A stretch of DNA of 64,000 nucleotides from CAZELM01 sp964512995 (lineage in GTDB: Bacteria > CSSED10-310), in contig CAZELM010000001.1 in the NCBI GenBank assembly GCA_964512995.1, positions 124,001 to 188,000 on the forward strand, read 5' to 3'. Position 1 is the stretch's first letter, and each line of letters starts with the position of its first letter. Of this stretch, positions 9,339 through 18,094 are shown piece after piece. The position numbers and the translations under genes were made by a program. The notes beneath the pieces are model-generated. The model made no database searches and was not told the origin of the DNA. It saw only the letters and a list, made by a program, of their open reading frames with translations.

Positions 9339-9694
9339 TTCGCTAACTCCTGTATTGCATCTAATTGATTTGCGATGAAATGATATCTTCATCTCAATGG
9401 GAATCCTTGTAATTCATTAGGTGTTTCGCAAATTCAGATTCAGCCACAACGAACTCCTAGAGCTTTAATTGTTAATATTCTACAAATTGAAGATAATAAT
9501 GTAAATGATATTCCATCGAAGGGCAGAAAAAACAAGAATCATCGTTTCAACAACAATCGATGATCAGATGACCCAATGGTATGAGTGAAATAATGGCAAC
9601 ATTTTCATTCCACGAAAAAGAAGCGGTTTGGTGTATGCACATCAGATTTTTTATGGAAGCTGCAGTCCTGGCACGAATACAGTGATTACGATGG
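9339..9694. other. Intergenic stretch without a convincing gene
   Basis: About 356 bases between the start of the DUF3352-like gene and the end of the sigma-factor gene, both on the minus strand. It is AT-rich in its middle. The short reading frames here have neither a ribosome site nor recognisable composition. It should hold the promoter of the DUF3352-like gene, but I see no clear -35/-10 pair and no T-tailed hairpin after the sigma-factor gene. Confidence 0.5.
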
Positions 9695-10180
9695 TTATCC
9701 ATAGAGTTTGCGGATTTTTTTAAGATGGTGCGCCACATTCGCTGCGGTAAATCCCATAAACTGACCGATCTCCCGCCATGTATAGCCCTGAATCAGAAAT
9801 TGTACAATTTGTCTTTGCACATCCGAGAGCCGTTTTTGAAGCAGTTCGAGATCCGGGATCGAATATTCATTCCACTCCAGATCATTAAGGTCGTCATCAA
9901 ATTCATCTTCTTTGCGGCGGAGTATTTTTTTCAGGCAATCCAGCAGCCGCCATCGAGCGAATTTCAATAAAAATTCGGAGGAAGAACCAATCGTGAAATC
10001 AACTCGGCCCAATCCCTCAATGATGGCCATAAAGGCTTCCTGTTTCAGATCTTCCGTTTCTACTCCATGTATCCAGGCATATTTTCTGACTATTTTATTA
10101 ATCCGGGGAGTTAAAATATGGATCAATTCATCCAATGCTTTTACATCGCCCATACCTGCACGCTGTACAAGCTCATTCAT
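9695..10180 (-). CDS. RNA polymerase sigma factor, ECF/sigma-70 family
   Basis: 161 residues from the ATG at 10180, which has a perfect AGGAGG site 7 bases upstream; an in-frame start at 10237 is rejected. Residues 1-90 match region 2: DVKALDELIHILTPRINKIV, then EDLKQEAFMAIIEG and a KFARWRLLDCLKKI segment for core binding and -10 recognition. Residues 105-161 match region 4, with a helix-turn-helix at YTWREIGQFMGFTAANVAHH for -35 binding. No anti-sigma gene is adjacent; the flanks are the lipoprotein group and the ABC importer. A 17-codon reading frame with a good ribosome site precedes it on the same strand (10309-10362). The regulon is unknown. Confidence 0.88.
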   Translation of the reverse strand: MNELVQRAGMGDVKALDELIHILTPRINKIVRKYAWIHGVETEDLKQEAFMAIIEGLGRVDFTIGSSSEFLLKFARWRLLDCLKKILRRKEDEFDDDLNDLEWNEYSIPDLELLQKRLSDVQRQIVQFLIQGYTWREIGQFMGFTAANVAHHLKKIRKLYG

Positions 10181-10308
10181 TGCGTATCCTCCTGTGAAAT
10201 TAACGAACAGATCCGTTGTCTTAGAAGGCACGCACACACCCGTGAAGGGTTATTTGGGGATTTTTACTGAGAAAGCCCGGAGATTATGACGATTACTTCG
10301 GGAAAATC

Positions 10309-10362
10309 CTAATGGGTGTGAACGCACCGCTCACTACTGCACAAACAATACGGAATGCTCAT
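10309..10362 (-). CDS. Possible 17-residue Cys-rich leader peptide upstream of the sigma-factor gene
   Basis: An ATG at 10362 follows a GGGAGG site with 7-base spacing and opens a frame MSIPYCLCSSERCVHTH that ends at TAG (10309-10311). It lies about 130 bases upstream of the sigma-factor start on the same strand. Three Cys and two His in 17 residues are suggestive of a metal or redox leader peptide, but the frame is short and could arise by chance. The ribosome site is the main support. Confidence 0.3.
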   Translation of the reverse strand: MSIPYCLCSSERCVHTH

Positions 10363-10763
10363 TTAAGATCCTCCCTTTTGAAATTGTCTTGTGTATGAGG
10401 AGCGACATGTTCCTGGATAACCCTCGAGGGAAAGGGAAACAGCCCACTTCAAAGTACACAATCCCAGTTGTATTCGAATGGCATATTCGAAGAAAAGACA
10501 GAACACCGAATTGCCATTAATTAATGTAGGTCAATGCGGCAGAAATGAAAAATAAAAAAGTAGAGACGGCCGCGGTCATATTTATCAGTAAATTGGAACA
10601 GTGCATCTTCACTGGGACAGAACGCTTGAATTGTGTTTGACTCTCGCTCCACGCCGATCCCGTTTGGTCACCGGTCCATGCAGATACGATAGGTTATTTC
10701 GAATCGTTTTCATATCCGCGTAGTGATTTATCTCACCCCGCCGGACGTGCTGGTGGATTGATC

Positions 10764-10819
10764 CCGGCTGGATCAGCCGGCGACCCTCACCCTCCGCTGG
10801 GTTGGAAAAGGGTGAAGGG
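10764..10819. repeat. Pair of adjacent inverted repeats, possible dispersed intergenic element
   Basis: Two hairpins lie back to back: CCGGCTG-GAT-CAGCCGG (10764-10780) and CCCTCACCCT...AGGGTGAAGGG (10784-10819, one bulged base). Both strands can fold. The CCCTCACCC/GGGTGAGGG type of arm resembles dispersed intergenic repeats seen in many genomes. It lies about 50-100 bases beyond the permease stop, where a transcript end would be expected. Confidence 0.4.
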
Positions 10820-10867
10820 ATGCCTTTCTGTCTCAGGAATGTTCATCATGACATGGATGCGCCAGAT

Positions 10868-11878
10868 TTACTGACGAATATTCAACCTAAATAGCAGAAT
10901 CAGAAAAAATGGTCCTCCTAATAAAGAGGTCAGGACTCCAATGGGTATCTCCGCAGGCGCAAACAATGTCCGGGCGAATGTATCACAGATAATAACAAAT
11001 CCTGCTCCCGCAAAAGATGCCGTCGGAAGCAATATCCGATGATCGGAACCAACCATCAGCCGTATGGTATGGGGCACGATCAGTCCGACAAATCCGACCG
11101 GCCCACCAACACTGACAACCGCTCCTGTTGCCAAAGAAGCGAAAAAATAGGCCGCGAAACGGGTTCTTTCCACACGAACTCCTCGGGATCGAGCCAGATC
11201 ATCCCCTGCAGAAAGAATATTGAACTCGTATGAGATTACCATTAAGATCACAACGCTTAAAATAACGATCGGAGCAATTCGGGCCAGTGATGAATAATCT
11301 GCGATATCCAGCCCTCCCATCAACCAATGCAGAATCTGGTATGTCTGTGTAAAGTCGGACAGATATTGCAGGAACATAATGAGTGCGGAGAAAAAAAACG
11401 ATACGGTTACGCCTGCCAGTAGCAGGGTATAGGTGGGTGCCTGACGGGTCCAACTGGCCAGAAGATATACCAGCCCCATCGTTCCAAGTGCTCCAATAAA
11501 TGCAAATAGTTCAATGAATGGGATGCCAAGGATCGAACCGCTGGTTTTAAAAACGAGAGCAAACACTGCCCCCAGTGAAGCTCCAGATGAAATCCCCAAT
11601 GTGTAAGGTGTTGCCAAAGGATTGCGCAGCAAGGCCTGAAACGCCACTCCCGCAGATGATAATGCCATACCGGTCAGCGCAGCCAATAGAATCCTGGGAA
11701 TGCGTGTCATCAATAAGATTGCGGCATCTGGAGATCGTTGGGGATCCAGCGGCCATGTCAATGCCTGTGAAAAATCAATTTTTGTGGAACCGATAAATGG
11801 AGCAGTCATCATACACGCAGATAAGAAAAACAAAGATAATCCCACAGCGATTAAATATCGGCTTAAAAATCCTTTCAT
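10868..11878 (-). CDS. FecCD/BtuC-family ABC importer permease
   Basis: 336 residues, about nine or ten hydrophobic segments. The family marks are present: TRIPRILLAALTGMALSSAG near the N-terminus, NPLATPYTLGISSGA, and GPVGFVGLIVPHTIRLMVG toward the C-terminus. It transports cobalamin, haem or ferric siderophores across the inner membrane. Its start overlaps the ATPase gene by 4 bases (ATGA), and the binding protein is the third member, giving the order btuF-btuD-btuC-like. No cobalamin riboswitch could be seen in the short region before the first gene, so the ligand is left open. Confidence 0.93.
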   Translation of the reverse strand: MKGFLSRYLIAVGLSLFFLSACMMTAPFIGSTKIDFSQALTWPLDPQRSPDAAILLMTRIPRILLAALTGMALSSAGVAFQALLRNPLATPYTLGISSGASLGAVFALVFKTSGSILGIPFIELFAFIGALGTMGLVYLLASWTRQAPTYTLLLAGVTVSFFFSALIMFLQYLSDFTQTYQILHWLMGGLDIADYSSLARIAPIVILSVVILMVISYEFNILSAGDDLARSRGVRVERTRFAAYFFASLATGAVVSVGGPVGFVGLIVPHTIRLMVGSDHRILLPTASFAGAGFVIICDTFARTLFAPAEIPIGVLTSLLGGPFFLILLFRLNIRQ

Positions 11879-12717
11879 ATCCCGGTCACCCTGTCATAGA
11901 CCGGTAAAAAATATCGGAAGCCGGACACAGGATCCTGATACGTGTGGATTTGAACGTGAAAAAGGGCCATGAGACGATCTGTTGACAGCACTGATTCCGT
12001 TGGTCCATCAATGACATGCTGGTCACCGGTCAATAATAGAATTCGATTACAGAAACGAGCGGCCAGATTGAGATCATGCACAGCCGTTACTACGGATAAT
12101 GACAGGGACTGATTCAGCTTCTTCAATACATTAAAAATATAGATCTGATAGTGCAGATCCAATGATGAGGTCGGTTCGTCAAGAAGCAAAATGGCTGGTT
12201 CCTGAGCCAGTGCTGCGGCGAGAATGATTCTCTGTTTTTCTCCGCCGGAAAGATCATCAAAATAATGGTGCTCCAATTTCTCAGCTCCAACGGTTGCAAG
12301 TGCGTTTCGTGCAATGGAAATATCTTCGGCATTTTCGATGAAAACAAGCTTTCGATGTGGATACCGGCCCATCAGGATGATATCCATTACTGAAAATGCA
12401 TGTGACATCTGCGTTTGCTGAGGGACATATGCAATAGACCGTGCGATCTCTCGTTCGGACCATTTGGGGATCGGTTTTTCTTTGAGGGCGATCGTCCCCT
12501 CCGTGGGTTTCAGTATTCCTGCCATCAATTTGATCAGCGTTGATTTGCCGGAGCCATTCGGGCCGATAATTCCCACGAATTCACCCATGCCTATGGACAA
12601 TGACAACTCCCTGAACAGGATCATTTTTCCATACCCGAACGTCATATTCTGTAGTTCCAGGAGTATTGGATTGGACGTGGTATTCATTTTTAGGACCGGA
12701 TCTGATGAATATATCAT
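11875..12717 (-). CDS. ABC importer ATPase, FecE/BtuD family
   Basis: 280 residues. Walker A is GPNGSGKST, the signature is LSGGEKQR, Walker B is ILLLDEPTSSLD, and the switch His is in VTAVHDLNLAARFC. A YVPQQTQ Q-loop is visible. It energises the adjacent FecCD-type permease. The start at 12717 shares bases with the TAA stop of the binding-protein gene (TAATG), which implies coupled translation; an internal ATG at 12687 is possible but lacks a better site. The C-terminal 40 residues are divergent, as is usual in this family. Confidence 0.94.
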   Translation of the reverse strand: MIYSSDPVLKMNTTSNPILLELQNMTFGYGKMILFRELSLSIGMGEFVGIIGPNGSGKSTLIKLMAGILKPTEGTIALKEKPIPKWSEREIARSIAYVPQQTQMSHAFSVMDIILMGRYPHRKLVFIENAEDISIARNALATVGAEKLEHHYFDDLSGGEKQRIILAAALAQEPAILLLDEPTSSLDLHYQIYIFNVLKKLNQSLSLSVVTAVHDLNLAARFCNRILLLTGDQHVIDGPTESVLSTDRLMALFHVQIHTYQDPVSGFRYFLPVYDRVTGI

Positions 12718-13664
12718 TATCGTTTTCTGTTCTGGCGTTCTTCCGGTGATGTATTCTGCAAAATATGGCTCAGATATCGTGCGGTATCCCGGATTCGCGG
12801 ACCTGGTATCAGCAGATAATCTTCAGTCAGTATATAAACCTTGCTGGTTCTGACCGCATTGAGTGTTGACAGCCGGTTCCATGTACCCATCCGGTGCTGT
12901 CGATCTTGTTCTGAAAGTTGGCTGCCCGGAGAAAAATCCAAAATAACATCTGGATTCCGTGCGATGATTTCTTCTTTGGACACTTCAACATAGGCTTGCG
13001 AAATATCTTTGAAAATGTTGAGCCCTCCCAATTTTTCAATCACGTAATTGATATAGCCGCCAGCACCTGCAACAAATACCTTCTGAAGTGAATCCGATGA
13101 AAAACCAATCACCAGCATGACGCGGGGGTGATATCCCGGAACCATCTGAACAGAATCCAGCGTCTTCGTGATGGAATCGGTCAACTGGATGGCATCGGCA
13201 GTTTTATTCAGTCGAGCCCCGAGATCCATGATGGTCTCAATCAACTGAGGATAGCTTTCGCATGGGTATACCCAGGTTTGAATACCGAGCGCATTCAGTT
13301 TTTTTTCCAGAGCGATTCTTCCCTGAAGTAATATAACGACATCGGGTCTGAGTTCGATCAGTTTCTCGATATCCGGATTGAGATATCCTCCCAGTCTGGG
13401 CAGTTGAGTAACGTCGGGGGGGAAAACATCAAAGTCCGTCACACCAATGACACTCGATCCAGCGCCCAAAGCGAATAATATCTCTGTCAGATTGGGAGCC
13501 AGTGAAATGATTCTCTTGGGAGTCGACTCCGGTTCAATGGTGGTTCCTGTCATCTCCGGACGGTTCGTCATCTCCGGAGCTGGATTGGTGAATGGATCTG
13601 CCGCCAGTACTCTGCTGATCATCCAGAACACGATTGAAATTTTGAATGTGAGTGATGTAATCAT
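12717..13664 (-). CDS. BtuF/FecB-type periplasmic substrate-binding protein
   Basis: 315 residues from the ATG at 13664, chosen for the AGGAG site 11 bases upstream. A signal peptide ends near VLAADP. The mature N-lobe has the family signature IISLAPNLTEILFALGAG, followed by VIGVTDFDVFPP and LPRLGGYLNPDIEKLIELRPDVVILLQG, which is the cobalamin/haem binding-protein pattern. It captures the ligand in the periplasm for the FecCD-type permease and ATPase encoded next. It is the first gene of the operon; only about 130 bases separate it from the divergent gene at 13794. A TonB-dependent receptor and a TonB system elsewhere in the window could supply the ligand across the outer membrane. Confidence 0.92.
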   Translation of the reverse strand: MITSLTFKISIVFWMISRVLAADPFTNPAPEMTNRPEMTGTTIEPESTPKRIISLAPNLTEILFALGAGSSVIGVTDFDVFPPDVTQLPRLGGYLNPDIEKLIELRPDVVILLQGRIALEKKLNALGIQTWVYPCESYPQLIETIMDLGARLNKTADAIQLTDSITKTLDSVQMVPGYHPRVMLVIGFSSDSLQKVFVAGAGGYINYVIEKLGGLNIFKDISQAYVEVSKEEIIARNPDVILDFSPGSQLSEQDRQHRMGTWNRLSTLNAVRTSKVYILTEDYLLIPGPRIRDTARYLSHILQNTSPEERQNRKR

Positions 13665-13793
13665 ACCGAATCCGCTCCTGATTCCATTCCGATATGGTAG
13701 AATCATTGGCTGAGATCTGCAACATATTCGATATGGGTTGGAAAATTGATCATATAAAAAAATACGGTAAATGATGATAGGATATCATCAGGG

Positions 13794-15659
13794 ATGGCTC
13801 TGAATGGCATGAAGTTCACCAAACCGATTCAATCATGGCTGATTGTTCTGTTTTTATTTTTACTCCCGCCGGTCTATCTGAAAAATCTGATCCCATTTAC
13901 TCAATGGAAGCATGGCGTGATGATCGGAGATCCCCAACTCAACCTATGGGCAATGACATGGCAATTGAGGAATCTTCTCATTCATCCGTTTGATTTATGG
14001 AATGCGAATGCCTTTTATCCCTCTCAAAACAGCATTACCGGTTCCGACCATCTATTCTCCCAGGTTTTGTGTGGATTACCGGTCTATTTGATCACGCAGA
14101 ATCCATTTTTAACGTACCATTTCCTGATATTTCTGGCATATGGAACCGGTGCGTGGGGAATATTCGCATTGGTAAAATATCTGGCAGATTCGCAAAGTTC
14201 AGCTTTCTTGGCCGCGATTTTTTTCATCACAGCGTTCCCTCGAAGCGTTCATGCTCCCACTCACATACAGCTCACAAGCATGCAATGGATGCCATGGTCC
14301 TGTCTGTTTCTGTTGAAATTTGCTTTTCAGGGCGGAACACGGAATATCGTGCTCTTCGGGATCATGACATGGCTTCAGATTCTGTCGAGCTGGTATCTGG
14401 CCGTCTATGAAGTAATCGTTCTGGCATTGATGGCCACCCTGCTGCTTCCACAGAGAATCCCGTGGCGACGATGGATCGGGATCGGTATCTGCAGTTTTCT
14501 GGTTATCACAGCAGTATTGCCGTTTGCCATTCCATATATGGGCCGGCACGATTCAACGGATGTGGGGATGTATTCTGCGGAGTTGAAGGATTATTTCCGC
14601 CCGTCACGTGATACAATTTGGGGAAAATGTCTGGGCATCAACGAGTTGTGGTCGGAACGATCGGTGTGCCCGGGGTTTCTCGTATGGGTGGTCATCATTG
14701 CCGGCGCGATCGGGAGCTTTGCCCCGGGATTTTCAAAAAGACCGCCTGTTTCAAATCCAACCATGCCCGAGAACTCATTCCCATTGAATCGTGCATCATC
14801 TGAACCGCCTGGCTGGGTGAATCCAGTTTCGAAAATCCGTTTTTTAGGGAGATTGGGAATTTTGATTGGCGTTGTCAGCTTTATACTCAGCCTGGGTCCA
14901 TTCTTCCATGGCAATCCATCCTTTCGCTTACCATACTATTTTTTAGCCAAACACATCCCTGTGTTCAGTCAGCAACGCGTTCCGGCTCGTTTCTCGCTGC
15001 TTTTGGTGTTCGCAATCGCTTTAGGTATCGGCTGGTCTTTTCTTCACATTTCCAAACTGCTTCAGACACTTACAAGACGGCTTGTTGCTGTGACGATTCT
15101 GGTGATGATGATTATGATCGAACAATATCCGTTCGTTTCCTTTATCCCTTCTGATGGATCGCTTCCATCGGTGTATCAATGGCTGAAACATCAGCCTGAA
15201 TCGACGGTTGTTGCCGAGATTCCGGAGTTTTATGGTTCATCATTGTGGGGATTTTCTGCTGATTACATGATGTATGCTGCCATCCATGGCCGGCAGATCA
15301 TCAATGGATATACCCGGTATCCGCCCGTTGGATATCAAGATCGAGCCAGTGTATTGAATCAGTTTCCTTCAGTCGAGTCTCTCATGGAACTTCAGAAACT
15401 TGGAGTGGATTATATCATTCTGCATCCTCAGAAGTTCTTTCATCAATTCATGCAGGAGCTTTTTGTCAGCCAGCAAACTTCTGAGGAGCCCATTCACGTC
15501 TTGAACCAGATCATTGCTTTGTCCAATGATCATTTTGTTCAATGTTATTCTGGATCGGGGGATCGGATTGAACGCGATTCTATCCAGTCACCGCATCTGA
15601 TTTTGGTTCAACGATTTGATCGGGATCTTGTATTCCGCATTCGAATAGTTCAGCAATAG
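13794..15659 (+). CDS. Multi-spanning membrane protein, probable GT-C-type glycosyltransferase
   Basis: 621 residues with about ten hydrophobic segments. An early loop, GDPQLNLWAMTWQLRNLLIH followed by DLWNANAFYPSQ, carries acidic and aromatic residues of the kind found after the first membrane segment in lipid-linked-sugar glycosyltransferases. A long soluble C-terminal tail (about residue 450 on) has a YILHPQKF strand. The donor and acceptor are unknown. An ATG at 13809 is an alternative start; neither has a strong ribosome site. It stands alone, convergent with a small hypothetical gene 16 bases away. The GT-C assignment is inference from topology and the first loop. Confidence 0.7.
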   Translation: MALNGMKFTKPIQSWLIVLFLFLLPPVYLKNLIPFTQWKHGVMIGDPQLNLWAMTWQLRNLLIHPFDLWNANAFYPSQNSITGSDHLFSQVLCGLPVYLITQNPFLTYHFLIFLAYGTGAWGIFALVKYLADSQSSAFLAAIFFITAFPRSVHAPTHIQLTSMQWMPWSCLFLLKFAFQGGTRNIVLFGIMTWLQILSSWYLAVYEVIVLALMATLLLPQRIPWRRWIGIGICSFLVITAVLPFAIPYMGRHDSTDVGMYSAELKDYFRPSRDTIWGKCLGINELWSERSVCPGFLVWVVIIAGAIGSFAPGFSKRPPVSNPTMPENSFPLNRASSEPPGWVNPVSKIRFLGRLGILIGVVSFILSLGPFFHGNPSFRLPYYFLAKHIPVFSQQRVPARFSLLLVFAIALGIGWSFLHISKLLQTLTRRLVAVTILVMMIMIEQYPFVSFIPSDGSLPSVYQWLKHQPESTVVAEIPEFYGSSLWGFSADYMMYAAIHGRQIINGYTRYPPVGYQDRASVLNQFPSVESLMELQKLGVDYIILHPQKFFHQFMQELFVSQQTSEEPIHVLNQIIALSNDHFVQCYSGSGDRIERDSIQSPHLILVQRFDRDLVFRIRIVQQ

Positions 15660-15675
15660 ATTCCTGTGTTTCGAG

Positions 15676-16020
15676 TTACCGGCGAGGACCAAATTCGTTC
15701 AGATCGAGATGGAATGTTTTTCCGTCTGTCACTTCCATGTGTTTTTCTTTGGATACTCCATAGAACAGTTCGTCGATCTCGATTTCTGGCGGGATGATGT
15801 TGATGATGTTTCGACTGTCCGCCAAGGCGACGATACGCTGTCGTTTCCCGGTGTGTTTTTCGAATTCGTTGCGGCTCAGGTTGAATGCAAAGACGTATCC
15901 CTCACAACGAAGGATATCGTTCTGAATCTCTTGCACAACTCCGGCGAAGTGGCGCTGAACATCTCCATCAAAAAGTCTTCTCATCACCACGTGGATTTTT
16001 TCACCTTTTTGTAAAATCAT
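15676..16020 (-). CDS. Conserved hypothetical small protein
   Basis: 114 residues from the ATG at 16020, which has GGAGG 6 bases upstream. The sequence is soluble and beta-rich. Features are RRLFDGDVQRHFAGVVQE, EGYVFAFNLSRNEFEKHTGK and a NIINIIPPEIEIDEL segment, ending in TFHLDLNEFGPRR. I recognise the pattern RHFxGxV...EGYVFxF...NxIPxxxxxxxL...DxNEFG as a recurring hypothetical family but know no function. It has no signal peptide or membrane segment. It converges on the membrane-protein gene at its 3' side. Confidence 0.75.
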   Translation of the reverse strand: MILQKGEKIHVVMRRLFDGDVQRHFAGVVQEIQNDILRCEGYVFAFNLSRNEFEKHTGKRQRIVALADSRNIINIIPPEIEIDELFYGVSKEKHMEVTDGKTFHLDLNEFGPRR

Positions 16021-16278
16021 TTCTGCCCTCCTTTTGGAAACCATTTTTTCGTCTAAAGCTGTCTGGCATATCCGTAAACGTCACCGCTTCATTCAATTCG
16101 ATTGATAAACATTCTCATCATGACAAAACGCATCCGATGATGCAACTGGTTTGATGGATTTATGCATATCCATTTATCCGAATGCGAATCCAAGGGAGTC
16201 TTAACTTGAAGAATGGAATGGGTCATTCTAAAATCAGATTGAGAAATGATGAAAACATTTAACAACAGGAATTGAGAT

Positions 16279-16686
16279 ATGAAACTGACGGATTACTTTT
16301 CCAGAATCGAAATGGATAAGCTCAATCGACTGCCCCGGACGATGAGGACCAATCAAATCGTGATTGGCATTTTCATCATCTTTTTCATGATTTATTCGGT
16401 CATCAGTCTGAATGGAGCGATAACACTTGGGCGTGAAAATGGGATTCACGGAATGATAAATGTACTTTCACTCTATCATTACACAGTCCAGGAGGGGAAT
16501 TCCGTTCCATGGTATGAAGTCATGATCTATCAAAAACTTCGAGACGCACAACTTCAAGGGGGAATATCCTTAATTCTGCTCATGTTATATTTTTCCCGTT
16601 GGAAATCCACGAGCCTGATCAAATGCTGGCAGATACTCCGGGACCAGGATGAATCAGAAGAAATTCCTGAAGATAAAGATTTCTAA
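16279..16686 (+). CDS. Small membrane protein of unknown function
   Basis: 135 residues. One strong membrane segment IVIGIFIIFFMIYSVISLNG (about 28-47) is followed by a 45-residue loop and a second hydrophobic segment GGISLILLMLYFS (about 94-106), then an acidic tail DESEEIPEDKDF. AGGA lies about 8 bases before the ATG. Its TAA stop shares bases with the TAG stop of the convergent beta-helix gene. No family is recognised. Confidence 0.65.
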   Translation: MKLTDYFSRIEMDKLNRLPRTMRTNQIVIGIFIIFFMIYSVISLNGAITLGRENGIHGMINVLSLYHYTVQEGNSVPWYEVMIYQKLRDAQLQGGISLILLMLYFSRWKSTSLIKCWQILRDQDESEEIPEDKDF

Positions 16687-17984
16687 TCGTTTTTGGAGTC
16701 GACGCAGAGGTGGTGTCCAAGTGCCGTGCCGAATACCCCTTGGGCATCTCCCGCAGTGACACTATCATTACCGTCACAATCTGCCGAGCATCGTTCAGCG
16801 GTCGTTGGTGTGTAGATTAAAAGAGCGATGGAAAAGGCAAGTTGAGCATCTCCTGCCGTTACGGATTGATCTTGATTGACATCGCCATTATGGATGCAGG
16901 GTAATTCATCCGTTGAATAATGAAAGCCAATGTCGACGATTCCATTATCCAGGGCATGGTCGGTTCGTGTTGTCAGTTCATTCATGCATTTTGACGTTTC
17001 GCTCATCATCGGAATACAGATGTTTTCAGCAAGGTCACTCCCGGAGTCCATGCATGGACTGTTTTCGGATTGGCCGGCTGAGATTTGGCTCAAATACCAT
17101 TTTCCATCCGATCCTTCGATCATCAGGGGATCTGCATTGAAGTTGGTATCTCCGGGCTGCGGCCGCTGGATATCACAATACGATATCACGGGTTCTCCGC
17201 CTGTGATAAAAACTTCATACAATGTCGGACCCCACAATATGGAATCGGATATGATCGCAGACGAATCCCACAACTGAATCGTGCTGCCATGAGCGATGGC
17301 TGTATTGCCATAGAGGGTGCAATTACGAATGGTTGGCGAACATGGTGCAGATTCGAAGTAGATCGCGCAGTTGATACCACCGCCAAATGATTTGGCGTAA
17401 TTTCCATAAAACAAGCAGTTGATAATCTCAGGATGCGAACCATCGAAAATATCGATGCCTCCGCCATCCGCTCCCAGTTCCGGATCATTGATATCTGCGG
17501 AGTTGTTCAGAAATTGGCAATTTGAAATATATGGAGAGGATTGGACACATGACATTCCGCCACCGAATAAAGCGGTATTGTTTTCGAGAATACAATTCAG
17601 GATGGTGGGAGACGAATATTCCACACTGATGCCACCACCACTCCAAAACAGTTTGTTTCCATTTCGGATCGTGATCCCATCCAATATTGAATCTTCCGTT
17701 TCACCCGTTGAAAAGGTAAATCCACGGCCGGTGTTCTGGCAATCGATGATGCACAGTTCCGGACCATTTTGGGATCGTACCGTGATGGCTTTTCCACGGA
17801 AATTGATCTCTTTATTTCCACTGCCAATATACGTGCCATCATCGACAATGACCGTATCGCCATTGACAGCAGCATTGATCCCAGCCTGGATCGTGGGATA
17901 TTGGCCCGGGACAAAGATCTCACCACCGTGAACCCCCAGTGTTATCAATCCAAACAATATACTGAGTAAACAACCTTTTTTCAT
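16683..17984 (-). CDS. Secreted right-handed beta-helix protein with C-terminal dockerin-like repeats
   Basis: 433 residues with a signal peptide ending near VHGGEIF. The start of the mature chain, VPGQYPTIQAGINAAVNGDTV, is the classic lead-in of pectate-lyase-like parallel beta-helix proteins, and rungs such as SPTILNCILENNTALFGGGM and SPYISNCQFLNNSA repeat down to about residue 290. The C-terminal 75 residues hold two Ca-loop repeats, GDVNQDQSVTAGDAQLAFSI and CDGNDSVTAGDAQGVFGTAL, of dockerin type. Such tails may anchor proteins to the cell surface or to a cohesin partner; no cohesin is visible here. An AGGAGGAG site precedes the ATG. The same TAGDAQ repeat pair occurs in the FGE-type protein at 61603-62787. 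Confidence 0.88.
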   Translation of the reverse strand: MKKGCLLSILFGLITLGVHGGEIFVPGQYPTIQAGINAAVNGDTVIVDDGTYIGSGNKEINFRGKAITVRSQNGPELCIIDCQNTGRGFTFSTGETEDSILDGITIRNGNKLFWSGGGISVEYSSPTILNCILENNTALFGGGMSCVQSSPYISNCQFLNNSADINDPELGADGGGIDIFDGSHPEIINCLFYGNYAKSFGGGINCAIYFESAPCSPTIRNCTLYGNTAIAHGSTIQLWDSSAIISDSILWGPTLYEVFITGGEPVISYCDIQRPQPGDTNFNADPLMIEGSDGKWYLSQISAGQSENSPCMDSGSDLAENICIPMMSETSKCMNELTTRTDHALDNGIVDIGFHYSTDELPCIHNGDVNQDQSVTAGDAQLAFSIALLIYTPTTAERCSADCDGNDSVTAGDAQGVFGTALGHHLCVDSKND

Positions 17985-18094
17985 CTGCTCCTCCTGATTG
18001 GAATATTCATCTCGCTGATTTTTATTCTATCAAAGCTGCTGTAAAGTTGAAATATCTGAATGTAAAAGAGATCAGTCTAAACGATCGAATCGGT

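Larger units (their letters stand above)
10181..10867. other. 687-base intergenic region with two hairpins
   Basis: The stretch separates the end of the ABC permease gene from the start of the sigma-factor gene. It holds the possible 17-codon leader and two inverted repeats: a perfect 7-bp stem CCGGCTG/CAGCCGG at 10764-10780, and a looser stem CCCTCACCCT/AGGGTGAAGGG at 10784-10819. Neither is followed by a T-run on the minus strand, so they are not clear terminators. No other gene is supported. Confidence 0.5.

Noticed and set aside
9547..9738. 63-codon minus-strand frame overlapping the sigma-factor end
   Set aside because: Composition and start do not support a gene, and it overlaps a clear gene in another frame.
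13665..13793. Cobalamin riboswitch ahead of the BtuF-like gene
   Set aside because: The region is only about 130 bases and shows no B12-box-like sequence.
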